From Rhodoplanes sp. Z2-YC6860 (lineage in GTDB: Bacteria > Pseudomonadota > Alphaproteobacteria > Rhizobiales > Xanthobacteraceae), in contig NZ_CP007440.1 of NCBI RefSeq assembly GCF_001579845.1, forward strand, positions 4,672,029-4,736,028: 64,000 nt of DNA, read 5' to 3'. This document shows, piece after piece, positions 18,733 through 27,553 of the stretch; position 1 is the stretch's first letter; every line of letters starts with the position of its first letter. The translations under genes and the position numbers were made by a program. Below the pieces are notes generated by a model that saw nothing but the letters and a program-made list of their open reading frames with translations, made no database searches and had not been told where the DNA came from.

Positions 18733-19200
18733 ATGGCCGGTACCGTTGAAAAGAGGCTCGCAGAACTCGGCATCGTTCTGCCCGAGCCGGTGGCGCCGGT
18801 CGCCAATTACGTGCCCTTCGTGCGCACCGGCAACTTCATGGTGGTTTCCGGCCAGCTCTGCCTGGACGCCGAAGGCAAGCTCGTCGCCAAGGGCCAGCTC
18901 GGCGGTGGCGTCTCGATCGACGACGGCATCAAGGCTGCCCGTGCCTGCGCCATCAACGTCCTCGCCCAGCTCAAGGCCGCGCTCGGCGACCTCGACAAGA
19001 TCGCCCGCGTGGTGCGGCTCGGCGGCTTCATCAACTCGGCGCCCGGTTTTCCCGACGGGCCGAAGGTGATGAACGGGGCGTCCGACCTGATGGTCGCGGT
19101 GTTCGGTGACAAAGGCCGCCACGCCCGCACCACCGTCGGCGTCGCAGCGCTGCCACTCGACGCCGCTGTCGAGGTGGAAGCCGCCTTCGAAGCGGCGTGA
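18733..19200 (+). CDS. RidA/YjgF family protein
   Basis: A 155-residue protein of the YER057c/YjgF/UK114 superfamily, in its longer about 150-residue form. Seen are a hydrophobic beta core (FMVVSGQLCLDAEGKLV), GQLGGGVSIDDGIKAARACAINVL and VRLGGFINSAPGFPDGPKVMNGASDL. It ends with the typical RTTVGVAALPLDAAVEVEAAFEA. Classical RidA hydrolyses reactive enamine/imine intermediates. This longer subgroup lacks a proven activity, and the usual Arg of RidA cannot be placed with certainty. A GGAG Shine-Dalgarno is upstream. Two more genes follow on the same strand with short gaps. Confidence 0.88.
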   Translation: MAGTVEKRLAELGIVLPEPVAPVANYVPFVRTGNFMVVSGQLCLDAEGKLVAKGQLGGGVSIDDGIKAARACAINVLAQLKAALGDLDKIARVVRLGGFINSAPGFPDGPKVMNGASDLMVAVFGDKGRHARTTVGVAALPLDAAVEVEAAFEAA

Positions 19201-19215
19201 GCGGGCGGCCGCGCG

Positions 19216-19941
19216 ATGGCCGGCTGGCTCACCGCGCAGCCCTACGCCCACCGCGGCCTGCATGACAGCGCCGCGGGCATCATCGAGAATACGCCGTCTG
19301 CATTCCGCGCCGCGATCGCGGGTGGCTACGGCATCGAATGCGACGTGCAGATCAGCGCCGATGGCGAAGCCATGGTGCATCACGACTTCATCCTCGGCCG
19401 GCTCACCCGCGGCAACAGCCGGCTCGACGAGCGCAGCGCCGCAGATCTGAAAGCCATCGAATTCTTCGCGACAAGCGACCGGATGCTGACACTGGGCGAG
19501 CTTTGCGATCTGGTCGCCGGCCGCGTGCCGATGCTGGTCGAGTTGAAAAGCCGCTTCGACGGCGACGAGCGGATCGCCGCGCGGACCGCCGCGGTGCTCA
19601 ACGGCTATTCAGGGGCGGCCGCCGCGATGTCGTTCGATCCTGTGCAGATCGCGGCGACCCGCAGGCTGGCGCCCAGGCTACCGCGAGGCCTGGTGGCTCA
19701 GAAGCGCGAGACCGACGATCCGGGCCGCGCCATGTCCAGGCTAGGCTACGCCCGGGCTGTGCTCCGCGCCTGTCCGCAGTTCCTGGCCTACCGGGTTCAG
19801 GACCTGACGACGCGGCCGCCGCGCGCGGTACGCTCCCTGCTCCGCCGGCCGGTGCTGACCTGGACGGTGCGCACGCCCGAGCAGCGCAACGCAGCCATTC
19901 AGCACGCCGACCAGATGATTTTTGAGGGCTTTCGGCCATAA
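19216..19941 (+). CDS. Glycerophosphodiester phosphodiesterase
   Basis: A 241-residue GDPD-fold enzyme that hydrolyses glycerophosphodiesters to glycerol-3-phosphate and an alcohol. Catalytic and metal residues are in order: AHRGLHD (H12, R13), IIENTPSAF (E24, N25), ECDVQISADG (E41, D43) and HHDF (H56, D57). VELKS around residue 100 supplies the next acidic metal ligand. There is no signal peptide, so it is cytoplasmic. It begins 15 bp after the RidA stop and ends 20 bp before the next gene, so all three are probably one transcript. Confidence 0.9.
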   Translation: MAGWLTAQPYAHRGLHDSAAGIIENTPSAFRAAIAGGYGIECDVQISADGEAMVHHDFILGRLTRGNSRLDERSAADLKAIEFFATSDRMLTLGELCDLVAGRVPMLVELKSRFDGDERIAARTAAVLNGYSGAAAAMSFDPVQIAATRRLAPRLPRGLVAQKRETDDPGRAMSRLGYARAVLRACPQFLAYRVQDLTTRPPRAVRSLLRRPVLTWTVRTPEQRNAAIQHADQMIFEGFRP

Positions 19942-19961
19942 TTGGAAGGCAGGTTCCTCCC

Positions 19962-21230
19962 ATGTCCGCTCGAAGCGCCACCTCCCCCGCCGAACTGACG
20001 TTACGCGCCGTGCCGGCGATCAAAGAGATCGACGCCGACGCCTGGAATGACTGCGCCAATCCCCGTGTGAGCACGGTTCATGCTGCTCAACCGGTTTCTG
20101 AGGTGCGCAGCATTTCCGGTGAATTCACTTCGGAGTCTCCATACAACCCTTTCATCTCGTACGAATTTTTATCCTCCCTCGAGGACTCGAGCTCGGCCGT
20201 CGCCCGCACCGGCTGGCAGCCGCAGCATCTCGTTGCCGACGCCCCTGACGGCAGCGTCCTGGGCGTCGTGCCCTGCTATCTGAAATCGCATTCGCGCGGT
20301 GAATACGTTTTCGACCGTGGCTGGGCCGAGGCCTATGAGCGCGCCGGCGGCAGCTACTACCCCAAACTCCAGGTGTCGGTGCCGTTCACGCCTGCAACCG
20401 GACGGCGGCTGCTGGTGCGTCCGTCACCCGATTCGGAGCGTATCCGCGAAGGCCTAACCGCCGGGCTCATCGAACTGTGCCGCCGCCATCGGGCGTCGTC
20501 GGTGCATCTCACCTTCCTGCCCGAGGCCGAATCGACGTTCCTGAGCGAGCACAAGTTCCTGCATCGCACCGACCAGCAATTCCACTGGGAGAACGGCGGC
20601 TACGACACCTTCGACGGCTTCCTCGAGGCGCTGTCGGCGCGCAAGCGCAAGACCATCCGGCGCGAGCGGCGCGACGCGCTCGCGCCCGGCATCACCGTAG
20701 AGTGGCTGACCGGCAGCGATCTCACCGAGGCGGTCTGGGACGCGTTCTTTGCGTTCTACATGGAGACCGGCTCGCGCAAGTGGGGCACCCCCTATCTGAC
20801 GCGCAAGTTCTATTCGCTGATCGGCGAGCGCATGGCGAACGACATCGTGCTGATGATGGCCAAGCGCGCCGGCCGCTTCATCGCCGGCGCCATCAATTTC
20901 CGCGGCTCGCACACCTTGTTCGGCCGGCACTGGGGCGCGATCGAGCACCACCCGTTTCTGCACTTCGAACTCTGCTACTATCAGGCGATCGACTACGCCA
21001 TCCTACACAAGCTCAAATACGTCGAGGCCGGCGCCCAGGGCGAGCACAAGCTGGCCCGCGGCTACATGCCAGTGACGACCCATTCGGCCCATTACATCGC
21101 CGATCCGGGGCTGCGCCGCGCCGTCGACGACTACCTCGTGCGCGAGCGCGCTTATGTGGAAGCGGCTGGCGAGGAGCTTGCGGCGGCGGCGCCGTTCCGT
21201 AAGGATTTGGTGGAGCAGGAACAAGATTGA
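19962..21230 (+). CDS. FemAB-like / GNAT-fold acyltransferase (COG3146, DUF482)
   Basis: A 422-residue protein of the peptidogalycan biosynthesis/recognition (DUF482) family, with a FemAB/GNAT double fold. The family marker NPFISYEFLSSLEDSSS is followed by GVVPCYLKSHSRGEYVFD, YYPKLQVSVPFTPATGRRLLV and a C-terminal YVEAGAQGEHKLARGYMP. The real substrate is unknown; homologues are thought to acylate an amino group of an envelope molecule or small metabolite. Compared with the usual start DWNAC...NPF, there is an extra stretch of about 28 residues around 32-58. The protein is soluble. The gene lies in a row with RidA and GDPD. Confidence 0.82.
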   Translation: MSARSATSPAELTLRAVPAIKEIDADAWNDCANPRVSTVHAAQPVSEVRSISGEFTSESPYNPFISYEFLSSLEDSSSAVARTGWQPQHLVADAPDGSVLGVVPCYLKSHSRGEYVFDRGWAEAYERAGGSYYPKLQVSVPFTPATGRRLLVRPSPDSERIREGLTAGLIELCRRHRASSVHLTFLPEAESTFLSEHKFLHRTDQQFHWENGGYDTFDGFLEALSARKRKTIRRERRDALAPGITVEWLTGSDLTEAVWDAFFAFYMETGSRKWGTPYLTRKFYSLIGERMANDIVLMMAKRAGRFIAGAINFRGSHTLFGRHWGAIEHHPFLHFELCYYQAIDYAILHKLKYVEAGAQGEHKLARGYMPVTTHSAHYIADPGLRRAVDDYLVRERAYVEAAGEELAAAAPFRKDLVEQEQD

Positions 21231-21267
21231 CCGCGCTTCGATGCGCGCCACGCCGCCGGAGACCTCG

Positions 21268-21693
21268 ATGCCGAGCTATGACCCCCAGAACATCTTCGCG
21301 AAAATCCTGCGCGACGAACTGCCGTGCTACAAGGTTTATGAGGACGACAAGGTCTTCGCCTTCCTCGACATCATGCCGCGCGCACCGGGCCATACGCTGG
21401 TGTTGCCGAAATCGCCGGCCCGCAACGTGCTCGACGTCGATCCGGACGACCTCGCCGCAGTGTCCAAGGTCGCACAAAAGATCGCCAAGGCAGCGATGAC
21501 GGTGTTCAACGCCGACGGCATCACCGTCCAGCAGTTCAACGAGGGCGCCGGCGGCCAGGTGGTGTTCCACCTTCATGTCCACGTCATTCCGCGCAAGGCC
21601 GGCGTCGCGATGAAGCCTGCCGCGAGCGAGAAAGAAAAGCCCGAGGTGCTGGCCGGCCACGCAGCGAAACTCGCTGCGGCATTGAAGGGCTGA
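21268..21693 (+). CDS. HIT family hydrolase
   Basis: A 141-residue Hint-type HIT protein. The start is MPSYDPQNIFAKILRDELPC. The histidine triad HLHVHV lies at 101-106 with the catalytic His in the middle of the motif, and QQFNEGAGGQVVFH supplies the phosphate-binding loop. Such proteins hydrolyse purine nucleotide phosphoramidates and related adducts. The ATG at 21268 with GGAG upstream matches family length; an earlier ATG at 21241 would add nine residues. It ends 2 bp from the convergent azlD stop. Confidence 0.92.
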   Translation: MPSYDPQNIFAKILRDELPCYKVYEDDKVFAFLDIMPRAPGHTLVLPKSPARNVLDVDPDDLAAVSKVAQKIAKAAMTVFNADGITVQQFNEGAGGQVVFHLHVHVIPRKAGVAMKPAASEKEKPEVLAGHAAKLAAALKG

Positions 21694-21695
21694 GG

Positions 21696-22043
21696 CTACA
21701 CCCCGAACCAATAGGCCCCGGCCATCACGGCGAGTTCGCCAGCCGCCACGCCGGCGAACACCGAACGCTTCGCGATGAGGAAGGCCGCAAAGCCAATGGC
21801 GGCAGCGCCGACCCGCACGCCGACCGGGATGAGCGCCAGCGCGCCGCTGGTCGAAAGAATGAGCTGCGCCAGGACGCCCGCCAGCATCGCCGTCGCCACC
21901 GCCCTCACCCAGATGATCGCTTGCGATCTCTCGTCGAGGCCGCGGACCAGGATCAGACCCGCGAGCCGCCAGATCTCGTTCGGCAGGAAGCCCACCAGCA
22001 GCAGCGCGAACCATGGCCCGACGTCGTTGAGCAAGAGCTTCAT
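21696..22043 (-). CDS. azlD: Branched-chain amino acid export subunit AzlD
   Basis: A 115-residue membrane protein with four hydrophobic segments (for example WFALLLVGFLPNEIWRLAGL and VRVGAAAIGFAAFLIAK). It is the small partner of AzlC in LIV-E-type exporters of branched-chain amino acids and analogues. The ATG at 22043 overlaps the azlC stop (ATGA), which fixes the start and shows translational coupling. Function is inferred from the pair; substrates of this type of exporter vary. Confidence 0.85.
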   Translation of the reverse strand: MKLLLNDVGPWFALLLVGFLPNEIWRLAGLILVRGLDERSQAIIWVRAVATAMLAGVLAQLILSTSGALALIPVGVRVGAAAIGFAAFLIAKRSVFAGVAAGELAVMAGAYWFGV

Positions 22044-22786
22044 GTTTTGCTCTCGCGCCAGCGGTTGACCAGATAGGCGATGGTGCCCGCGATCAGCCCG
22101 GTCCACATCAGGTCGAGGCCGAAATTGAGCCACGCCATCAGCGGCCCAACGACAAGGCCGAGCGCAAAGGCCAGCCGGTCGAGCAACGCGCGGGCGTTGC
22201 GCATCGTCGACATGAACAGCGCCATCGGCGTGAAGAACAGAAGCGTCGCAGCAAACAGCACCGGCAGCCGTCCCGCCAGATAGAATCCGATGGCGCCGCC
22301 AATGATCGCGCCCGACATCAGCCCGAAGCCCAGCCCGTCATAGAACGGCACGCGCTCGCTGCGCGGCCGATGCGGCAACAGCCGCATGCCCTCGACCCAG
22401 ACGCTGATCGCGGTGACATGCATCGGCAGGATCAGGTCGCGTTGCCTCCGGCCTGGCGCATTGAACAGCGGGATCAACGCCGCGACCATTGGCAGAAAGC
22501 GGACACTCGTCAGCGTCACGGCAACCGCCACCTCGACGAGCGTCGCGGTGGTCAGGGTCGAAATCAGGATCACCTGTGCGGGCGCGGCCCAGACCAGCAG
22601 CGTCGATGCCGCCATCCACCAGAAGCCAAACCCGAACTCGAACGCGAGAGCGCCCAAGCCGACGTAGTTGCCAACCAGCACATAGAAGAACACCGAGCGG
22701 ATCGCGATGAAATAACCTTCGGCAAACACGCGCGGCCACGGCCGTGGGGGCTCGTGAGACGGCTCCTGCTGCAAGGGTTCAGCCAT
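22040..22786 (-). CDS. azlC: Branched-chain amino acid export subunit AzlC
   Basis: A 248-residue integral membrane protein with about seven hydrophobic segments, of the AzlC/YgaZ family. Typical stretches are YFIAIRSVFFYVLVGNYVGL, WWMAASTLLVWAAPAQVILI and LTSVRFLPMVAALIPLF. With AzlD it forms an exporter of valine, leucine or isoleucine and structural analogues. The ATG at 22786 is chosen; a TTG 18 bp upstream is possible. The Shine-Dalgarno is weak. It is followed by azlD with a 4-bp overlap. Confidence 0.87.
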   Translation of the reverse strand: MAEPLQQEPSHEPPRPWPRVFAEGYFIAIRSVFFYVLVGNYVGLGALAFEFGFGFWWMAASTLLVWAAPAQVILISTLTTATLVEVAVAVTLTSVRFLPMVAALIPLFNAPGRRQRDLILPMHVTAISVWVEGMRLLPHRPRSERVPFYDGLGFGLMSGAIIGGAIGFYLAGRLPVLFAATLLFFTPMALFMSTMRNARALLDRLAFALGLVVGPLMAWLNFGLDLMWTGLIAGTIAYLVNRWRESKT

Positions 22787-22849
22787 GCGTTCTTGGTCAC
22801 ACAAGCCGCAGAGCCGCGCAACGGTGGGCTACGCATGACGCATATCAAA

Positions 22850-22880
22850 AGAAATCGCCGGGCATAAGCCCGGCGATTGA
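22850..22880 (-). terminator. Rho-independent terminator of clpA
   Basis: A 10-bp perfect stem (22853-22862 with 22869-22878, AATCGCCGGG/CCCGGCGATT) with a 6-nt loop, extendable by one pair. On the minus strand it is followed by TTCTTTT. It lies 32 bp past the clpA stop. Confidence 0.85.
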
Positions 22881-22909
22881 TCGCTTCCTCTGATGGAGGC
22901 CGGTTGGCC

Positions 22910-25360
22910 TTACGCCTTGACCAGCGGCACCTTTGGCACCGTCGATCCGCCGCGCGGCCCGCCGCTGCCGTCGTCCTTCGGACCATCGGACTTTTTCTTC
23001 CGCGAGCCTGACGGGCGCGGCTTGCGTGCACGCTTCTCCGGGACTTTCTCGGGCTTCGGCGTCGCCGGGCCATCGAGGAATTCGAAGCCGAGCTTGTCCT
23101 TGCCGATCTCGTCCTTGACGACGATGACACGAACATGGCCGCCGCCCTTGAGCTTGCCGAACAGCACCTCGTCGGCGAGCCCCTTCTTGATGTGCTCCTG
23201 GATGACGCGGGCCATCGGGCGTGCGCCCATCAGCTCGTCATAGCCGTTGGCGATCAGCCAGCGGCTCGCCTCTTCGGACAACTCGATCGTGACGTTGCGG
23301 TCGGCGAGTTGCGCCTCGAGTTGCAGGACGAACTTCTCGACCACCTTGGCGATCACCTCCGGCGACAAATGCGCGAACGTGACGGTCGCATCGAGACGGT
23401 TGCGGAATTCCGGCGCGAACAGGCGGTTGATCGCCTCGGTATCCTCGCCCTCCCGCTTCTGTCTCGTGAAACCGAACGCCGCCTTGGCCATGTCGGCCGC
23501 GCCGGCATTCGTGGTCATGATCAGGATGACGTTGCGGAAGTCGACCTGCTTGCCGTTGTGATCGGTCAGCTTGCCGTGATCCATAATCTGCAGCAGCACG
23601 TTGAACAGGTCGGGATGCGCCTTCTCGATCTCGTCCAGCAACAGCACGCTGTGCGGGTACTGGTCGATGGCGTCGGTGAGCAACCCGCCCTGGTCGAAGC
23701 CGACATAGCCGGGCGGCGCGCCGATGAGACGCGAGACCGTGTGGCGCTCCATGTACTCCGACATGTCGAAGCGGGTCAGATGCACGCCGAGGCTTTCGGC
23801 AAGCTGCTTTGCCACTTCGGTCTTGCCGACGCCGGTGGGACCCGAGAACAGGTAGGAGCCGATCGGCTTCTCCGGCTCGCGCAGACCCGCGCGGGCCAGC
23901 TTGATCGAAGCGGACAGCGCTTCGATGGCCTTGTCCTGACCGTAGACCACGGTCTTGAGCGTCTGCTCGAGATGCTGGAGCACCTCCGCATCGTCCTTCG
24001 ACACCGTCTTCGGCGGGATGCGCGCCATCGTCGCGATGGTGGTCTCCACCTCTTTGGTGCCGATGGTCTTCTTGCGCCGGCTTTCCGGCAGCAGCATCTG
24101 CGCCGCGCCCGACTCGTCGATCACGTCGATCGCCTTGTCCGGAAGCTTGCGATCATGGATGTAGCGCGCCGAAAGCTCCACCGCCGCCTTGATGGCGTCG
24201 TTGGTGTACTTGAGCTTGTGGAACGCCTCGAAGTACGGCTTCAGCCCCTTCATGATCTCGATCGCGTCGGGGATCGACGGCTCGTTGACGTCGATCTTCT
24301 GGAAGCGACGCACCAGCGCACGGTCCTTCTCGAAGTACTGGCGGTATTCCTTGTAGGTGGTCGAGCCGATACAGCGGATCGTGCCGCCGGCAAGCGCCGG
24401 TTTCAGCAGGTTCGATGCGTCCATCGCACCGCCCGAAGTGGCGCCGGCGCCGATAACGGTGTGGATCTCGTCGATGAACATGATCGCGCCCGGATAGGCC
24501 TCGATCTCCTTGATCACCTGCTTGAGCCGCTCCTCGAAATCGCCGCGGTAGCGGGTGCCCGCGAGCAGCGTGCCCATGTCGAGCGCGAACACCGTCGCGT
24601 TCTTGAGCACGTCCGGCACCTCGCCATGGATGATCCGGCGAGCCAGGCCTTCCGCGATCGCGGTCTTGCCGACGCCGGCTTCACCGACGTAGAGCGGATT
24701 GTTCTTCTGCCGGCGGCAGAGCACCTGGATGGTGCGATTGATCTCGGACTCGCGGCCGATCAGCGGATCGATCTTGCCGTCCTTGGCCTTCTTGTTGAGG
24801 TTGATGCAATAGGCATCGAGCGCGTCGCCCTTCTTCTTGGGCTCGCCCTCACCGCCGCCCCCGCCCTTGGAGTCCTGCTCCTCGTCGGAGCCGCGCACGT
24901 TGCGGGTCTCCGACATGCCGGGCCGCTTGGCGATGCCGTGGCTGATGTAGTTGACCGCGTCGTAGCGCGTCATGTCCTGCTCTTGCAGGAAGTAAGCAGC
25001 ATGGCTCTCGCGCTCGGCGAAGATCGCGACCAGCACATTGGCGCCGGTGACCTCCTCGCGGCCCGAGGACTGCACGTGGATCACGGCACGCTGGATCACA
25101 CGCTGGAAGCCAGCGGTCGGCTTACTGTCCTCGCCACCGTCGGTGACCAGGTTCTCCAGCTCCGACTCCAGATAGGAAGCGAGGTTTCTTTTGAGCTTGT
25201 CCAGGTCGACGTTGCAGGCCCGCATCACCGCCGCGGCATCCTGATCGTCGATCAGCGCAAGCAACAGATGCTCGAGCGTCGCATATTCGTGATGGCGTTC
25301 ATTGGCGAGCGCCAGCGCCCTGTGGAGCGATTGCTCGAGGCTGCGGGAGAATGTCGGCAT
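22910..25360 (-). CDS. clpA: ATP-dependent Clp protease ATP-binding subunit ClpA
   Basis: An 816-residue AAA+ unfoldase with two ATPase modules. The Clp_N domain (1-145, starting [19 protein letters not shown]) binds ClpS. D1 carries Walker [10 protein letters not shown] and Walker [11 protein letters not shown]2 carries GPTGVGKTE and [13 protein letters not shown]. It delivers unfolded substrates, including N-end-rule proteins, to ClpP. After the D2 module a roughly 45-residue Lys/Arg/Pro/Gly-rich tail ([16 protein letters not shown] and onward) is added; it is absent from E. coli ClpA and looks disordered. clpS is directly upstream (92-bp gap), the usual pairing. Confidence 0.97.
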   Translation of the reverse strand: MPTFSRSLEQSLHRALALANERHHEYATLEHLLLALIDDQDAAAVMRACNVDLDKLKRNLASYLESELENLVTDGGEDSKPTAGFQRVIQRAVIHVQSSGREEVTGANVLVAIFAERESHAAYFLQEQDMTRYDAVNYISHGIAKRPGMSETRNVRGSDEEQDSKGGGGGEGEPKKKGDALDAYCINLNKKAKDGKIDPLIGRESEINRTIQVLCRRQKNNPLYVGEAGVGKTAIAEGLARRIIHGEVPDVLKNATVFALDMGTLLAGTRYRGDFEERLKQVIKEIEAYPGAIMFIDEIHTVIGAGATSGGAMDASNLLKPALAGGTIRCIGSTTYKEYRQYFEKDRALVRRFQKIDVNEPSIPDAIEIMKGLKPYFEAFHKLKYTNDAIKAAVELSARYIHDRKLPDKAIDVIDESGAAQMLLPESRRKKTIGTKEVETTIATMARIPPKTVSKDDAEVLQHLEQTLKTVVYGQDKAIEALSASIKLARAGLREPEKPIGSYLFSGPTGVGKTEVAKQLAESLGVHLTRFDMSEYMERHTVSRLIGAPPGYVGFDQGGLLTDAIDQYPHSVLLLDEIEKAHPDLFNVLLQIMDHGKLTDHNGKQVDFRNVILIMTTNAGAADMAKAAFGFTRQKREGEDTEAINRLFAPEFRNRLDATVTFAHLSPEVIAKVVEKFVLQLEAQLADRNVTIELSEEASRWLIANGYDELMGARPMARVIQEHIKKGLADEVLFGKLKGGGHVRVIVVKDEIGKDKLGFEFLDGPATPKPEKVPEKRARKPRPSGSRKKKSDGPKDDGSGGPRGGSTVPKVPLVKA

Positions 25361-25452
25361 CAGAGGCCCTTTGTCATTTGTATTGGACGCCCTCCCCAGG
25401 GCTTAGTTCCATCGTCGGTGTTTTGTCCGGTTGTCCCGTATCTATTGGCTGC

Positions 25453-25911
25453 TCACTTTTTTTCCATGACGCACTGCAAAGGATGCTGGTGTTTGCGGGC
25501 AAAGTCCATCACCTGCGTCACTTTAGTCTCTGCCACTTCGTAGGTGTAAACGCCGCATTCGCCGATGCCGTGATGATGCACATGCAGCATGACGCGCGTC
25601 GCAGCCTCGCGGTCCTTGTTGAAGAACCGTTCGAGCACGTGGATGACGAAATCCATCGGCGTGTAGTCGTCGTTCAAGAGCAACACGCGATAGAGGTTGG
25701 GCCGTTTGGTCTGCGGCTTGGTCTTGGTGATGACCGCGGTTCCGGGGCTTCCCGGCCCCCGTTCGGAGCCGTCGTCCCGGCGCTTCTCGTCATCGCCGGC
25801 GGCGGCCGGCCGCGGCCCGCCTCCCGCGCTCCCCCGAATTGCGTGCCCCCAAAGGCGACCGGGCCTGGCGCGACCGGGCCGGGTGTCGAGGGTGTCTTTC
25901 AGTCCTTTCAT
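25453..25911 (-). CDS. clpS: ClpS, adaptor of the ClpAP protease
   Basis: The conserved core (about 100 residues) starts at [20 protein letters not shown]. It holds the N-degron-binding acidic pocket NDD and the helix [19 protein letters not shown], ending [10 protein letters not shown]. ClpS binds N-end-rule substrates and hands them to ClpA, encoded next. Preceding the core is an unusually long basic/Pro/Gly segment (152 residues in total against the usual 105-125). The ATG at 25911 is the only ATG before the core in this frame; a TTG at 25941 also exists. The true start may be a non-ATG codon closer to GDDEKRRDD. Confidence 0.9.
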   Translation of the reverse strand: MKGLKDTLDTRPGRARPGRLWGHAIRGSAGGGPRPAAAGDDEKRRDDGSERGPGSPGTAVITKTKPQTKRPNLYRVLLLNDDYTPMDFVIHVLERFFNKDREAATRVMLHVHHHGIGECGVYTYEVAETKVTQVMDFARKHQHPLQCVMEKK

Positions 25912-26266
25912 GGCGCGACGGACGACTTTCCGAAATTCCAAATCTTAAGCCCTGCCAACTCATCATAGGACGCTCCCCGCCACCCTGCCAGACGGCGCCG
26001 GACAAGCCATGCACAGCAACATTTGGGCGCGGAACCCGGCAGCGGGGGGATAGGCGGAGAAACCCCGAACATCAGATAGGTTCCGGAAACGATTGTGCAA
26101 TTGCCGACATTTCTCCTTAGAAATTGCCGAAATTTCGATCTTTTTGACCAAGGCAATTTCAAAGCCTGGGCCGGATGATGGGCGAAACACGCAAAAAGCG
26201 TGTCCAAAGAACCGGGGGTGGCCGCCGTGCCCGTGATGCGGCGGTCCAAACAAGGGCTACCCATCG
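25912..26266. other. 355-bp divergent promoter region between clpS and the tad-like genes
   Basis: No supported gene. AT-richer segments near 25940-25975 and 26080-26160 probably hold promoters for clpS (minus) and the first TadG-like gene (plus). No operator symmetry stands out. Confidence 0.4.
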
Positions 26267-27505
26267 ATGAATTTCACAGCCTTGCTGCGGCGATTCGTGA
26301 GAAATCGCGACGGCAGCGCTGCGCCCCTGCTTGCAATAGCCGCCCTGCCGCTGTTCGGCTTCGTCGGTGCCGGGGTTGATTTCGGTCGCGCCGCCGCCGC
26401 ACGAACCTCCATGCAGGCCGCCCTCGATGCGGCCGCATTGCTGATGGCCAAAGACGCGCAAAATGCCGATGCCGGACAACTGGCGACGACGGCAGGCACA
26501 TACTTCAACGCCAATTTCCGGAACACGGAGGTGGGAAGCCTCCAACCGACCGTGAGCACCTCCTCGACCTCCGGAGGCTACACCGTGGACATGTCGGTGA
26601 ACGGATCGATCCAAACACGCTTCATGAGGCTCATTGGATTTTCCGTCATGAAGATTGCAGCGCATACCAAAGCCATGTCGAACGCCGACGGCCTTGGTTG
26701 CGTGCTCGCGCTTGACCCGCACGTCAGCGGTTCGGTCACCGTGCAAGGCAATAACTCCACGGTGCTCAACGGATGCAGCCTTTATGACAACTCCGACAAC
26801 TCAACGGCGATGACCGTAGGCGGGAGTGCCCAAGTCACGGCCCTGTCCGTCGGCGTCGTTGGCAATCTCACCGGTGCTTCCAGCATCACCACCACGGATG
26901 GCATCCGAACCGGAATCGGTGCGGTCACCGACCCTTACGCAAAGGTCTCTTATCCGCAGTTCTTCGGCTGCACTCAGCAGAATTTGAGCGTCAAGAACAA
27001 CCAGACCATTTCGCCCGGTGTTTACTGCGGCGGGATCAGCGTCAACGCGGGCGCCACTTTGACACTCCAGCCCGGGATTTATTATCTCGATGGCGGAACG
27101 CTGCAGGCCAATGGCGGCGCGACGATCACCGGCAGCCAAGTGACGCTGGTTTTTACCTCCAAGAACCGCAGCGGCTACGCGACCGCGAGCATCAACGGAA
27201 ATGCAGCGATCAACTTGACCTCGCCGCCTACGGGGCCGACCGCTGGCATTGTGATCTTCGGCGACCGCAACATCCCGACCGGCACGACTTTCAAGTTCAA
27301 TGGCGGCTCGACGCAATATCTTGGCGGAGCGATCTATGTGCCGACCGGTGACGTCAACTTCGCCGGCGGCGCAGGGACGAGCACGAGTTGCACGCAACTG
27401 ATCGCGCGCACAGTTGTCTTTACTGGCAATTCCCAATTCGCGATTAATTGTAACAGTTACGGCACGAAACCTTTCAGCCCCCTGGTGGTAAAGTTGCAGT
27501 CGTGA
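26267..27505 (+). CDS. TadE/TadG-like protein with a repeat-rich beta domain
   Basis: A 412-residue protein. The N terminus has the Tad_G/TadE-like membrane segment SAAPLLAIAALPLFGFVGAGVDFGRAA with the downstream helix TSMQAALDAAALLMAKDAQ. The middle and C-terminal part is Gly/Asn/Thr-rich with strand repeats (NNQTISPGVYCGGISVNAGATLTL, LQANGGATITGSQVTLVF), as in polymer-forming or parallel beta-helix domains. No von Willebrand A MIDAS motif is present, unlike the two genes downstream. TadG-type proteins associate with Flp/Tad pili or their secretion channel, but no tad ATPase or prepilin gene is in the window. The next gene starts 48 bp later. Confidence 0.75.
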   Translation: MNFTALLRRFVRNRDGSAAPLLAIAALPLFGFVGAGVDFGRAAAARTSMQAALDAAALLMAKDAQNADAGQLATTAGTYFNANFRNTEVGSLQPTVSTSSTSGGYTVDMSVNGSIQTRFMRLIGFSVMKIAAHTKAMSNADGLGCVLALDPHVSGSVTVQGNNSTVLNGCSLYDNSDNSTAMTVGGSAQVTALSVGVVGNLTGASSITTTDGIRTGIGAVTDPYAKVSYPQFFGCTQQNLSVKNNQTISPGVYCGGISVNAGATLTLQPGIYYLDGGTLQANGGATITGSQVTLVFTSKNRSGYATASINGNAAINLTSPPTGPTAGIVIFGDRNIPTGTTFKFNGGSTQYLGGAIYVPTGDVNFAGGAGTSTSCTQLIARTVVFTGNSQFAINCNSYGTKPFSPLVVKLQS

Positions 27506-27553
27506 CCGTCGCGGACCAACCGCGCCGCGCATCACGATGGCCGGGGGCTACGG

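Noticed and set aside
25386-25410. A possible EcfG promoter of clpA
   Set aside because: GGAAC-N16-CGTC has a mismatch in the -10 element; too weak to call.
23135-25543. An 802-codon open frame antisense to clpA
   Set aside because: It is explained by ClpA codon use in the opposite frame; the protein has no plausible start signal or domain.
25908-26264. A 118-codon frame in the clpS/tad gap
   Set aside because: No ribosome binding site; composition rich in Cys, Trp and Arg like a non-coding frame, and it would overlap the promoter region of clpS.
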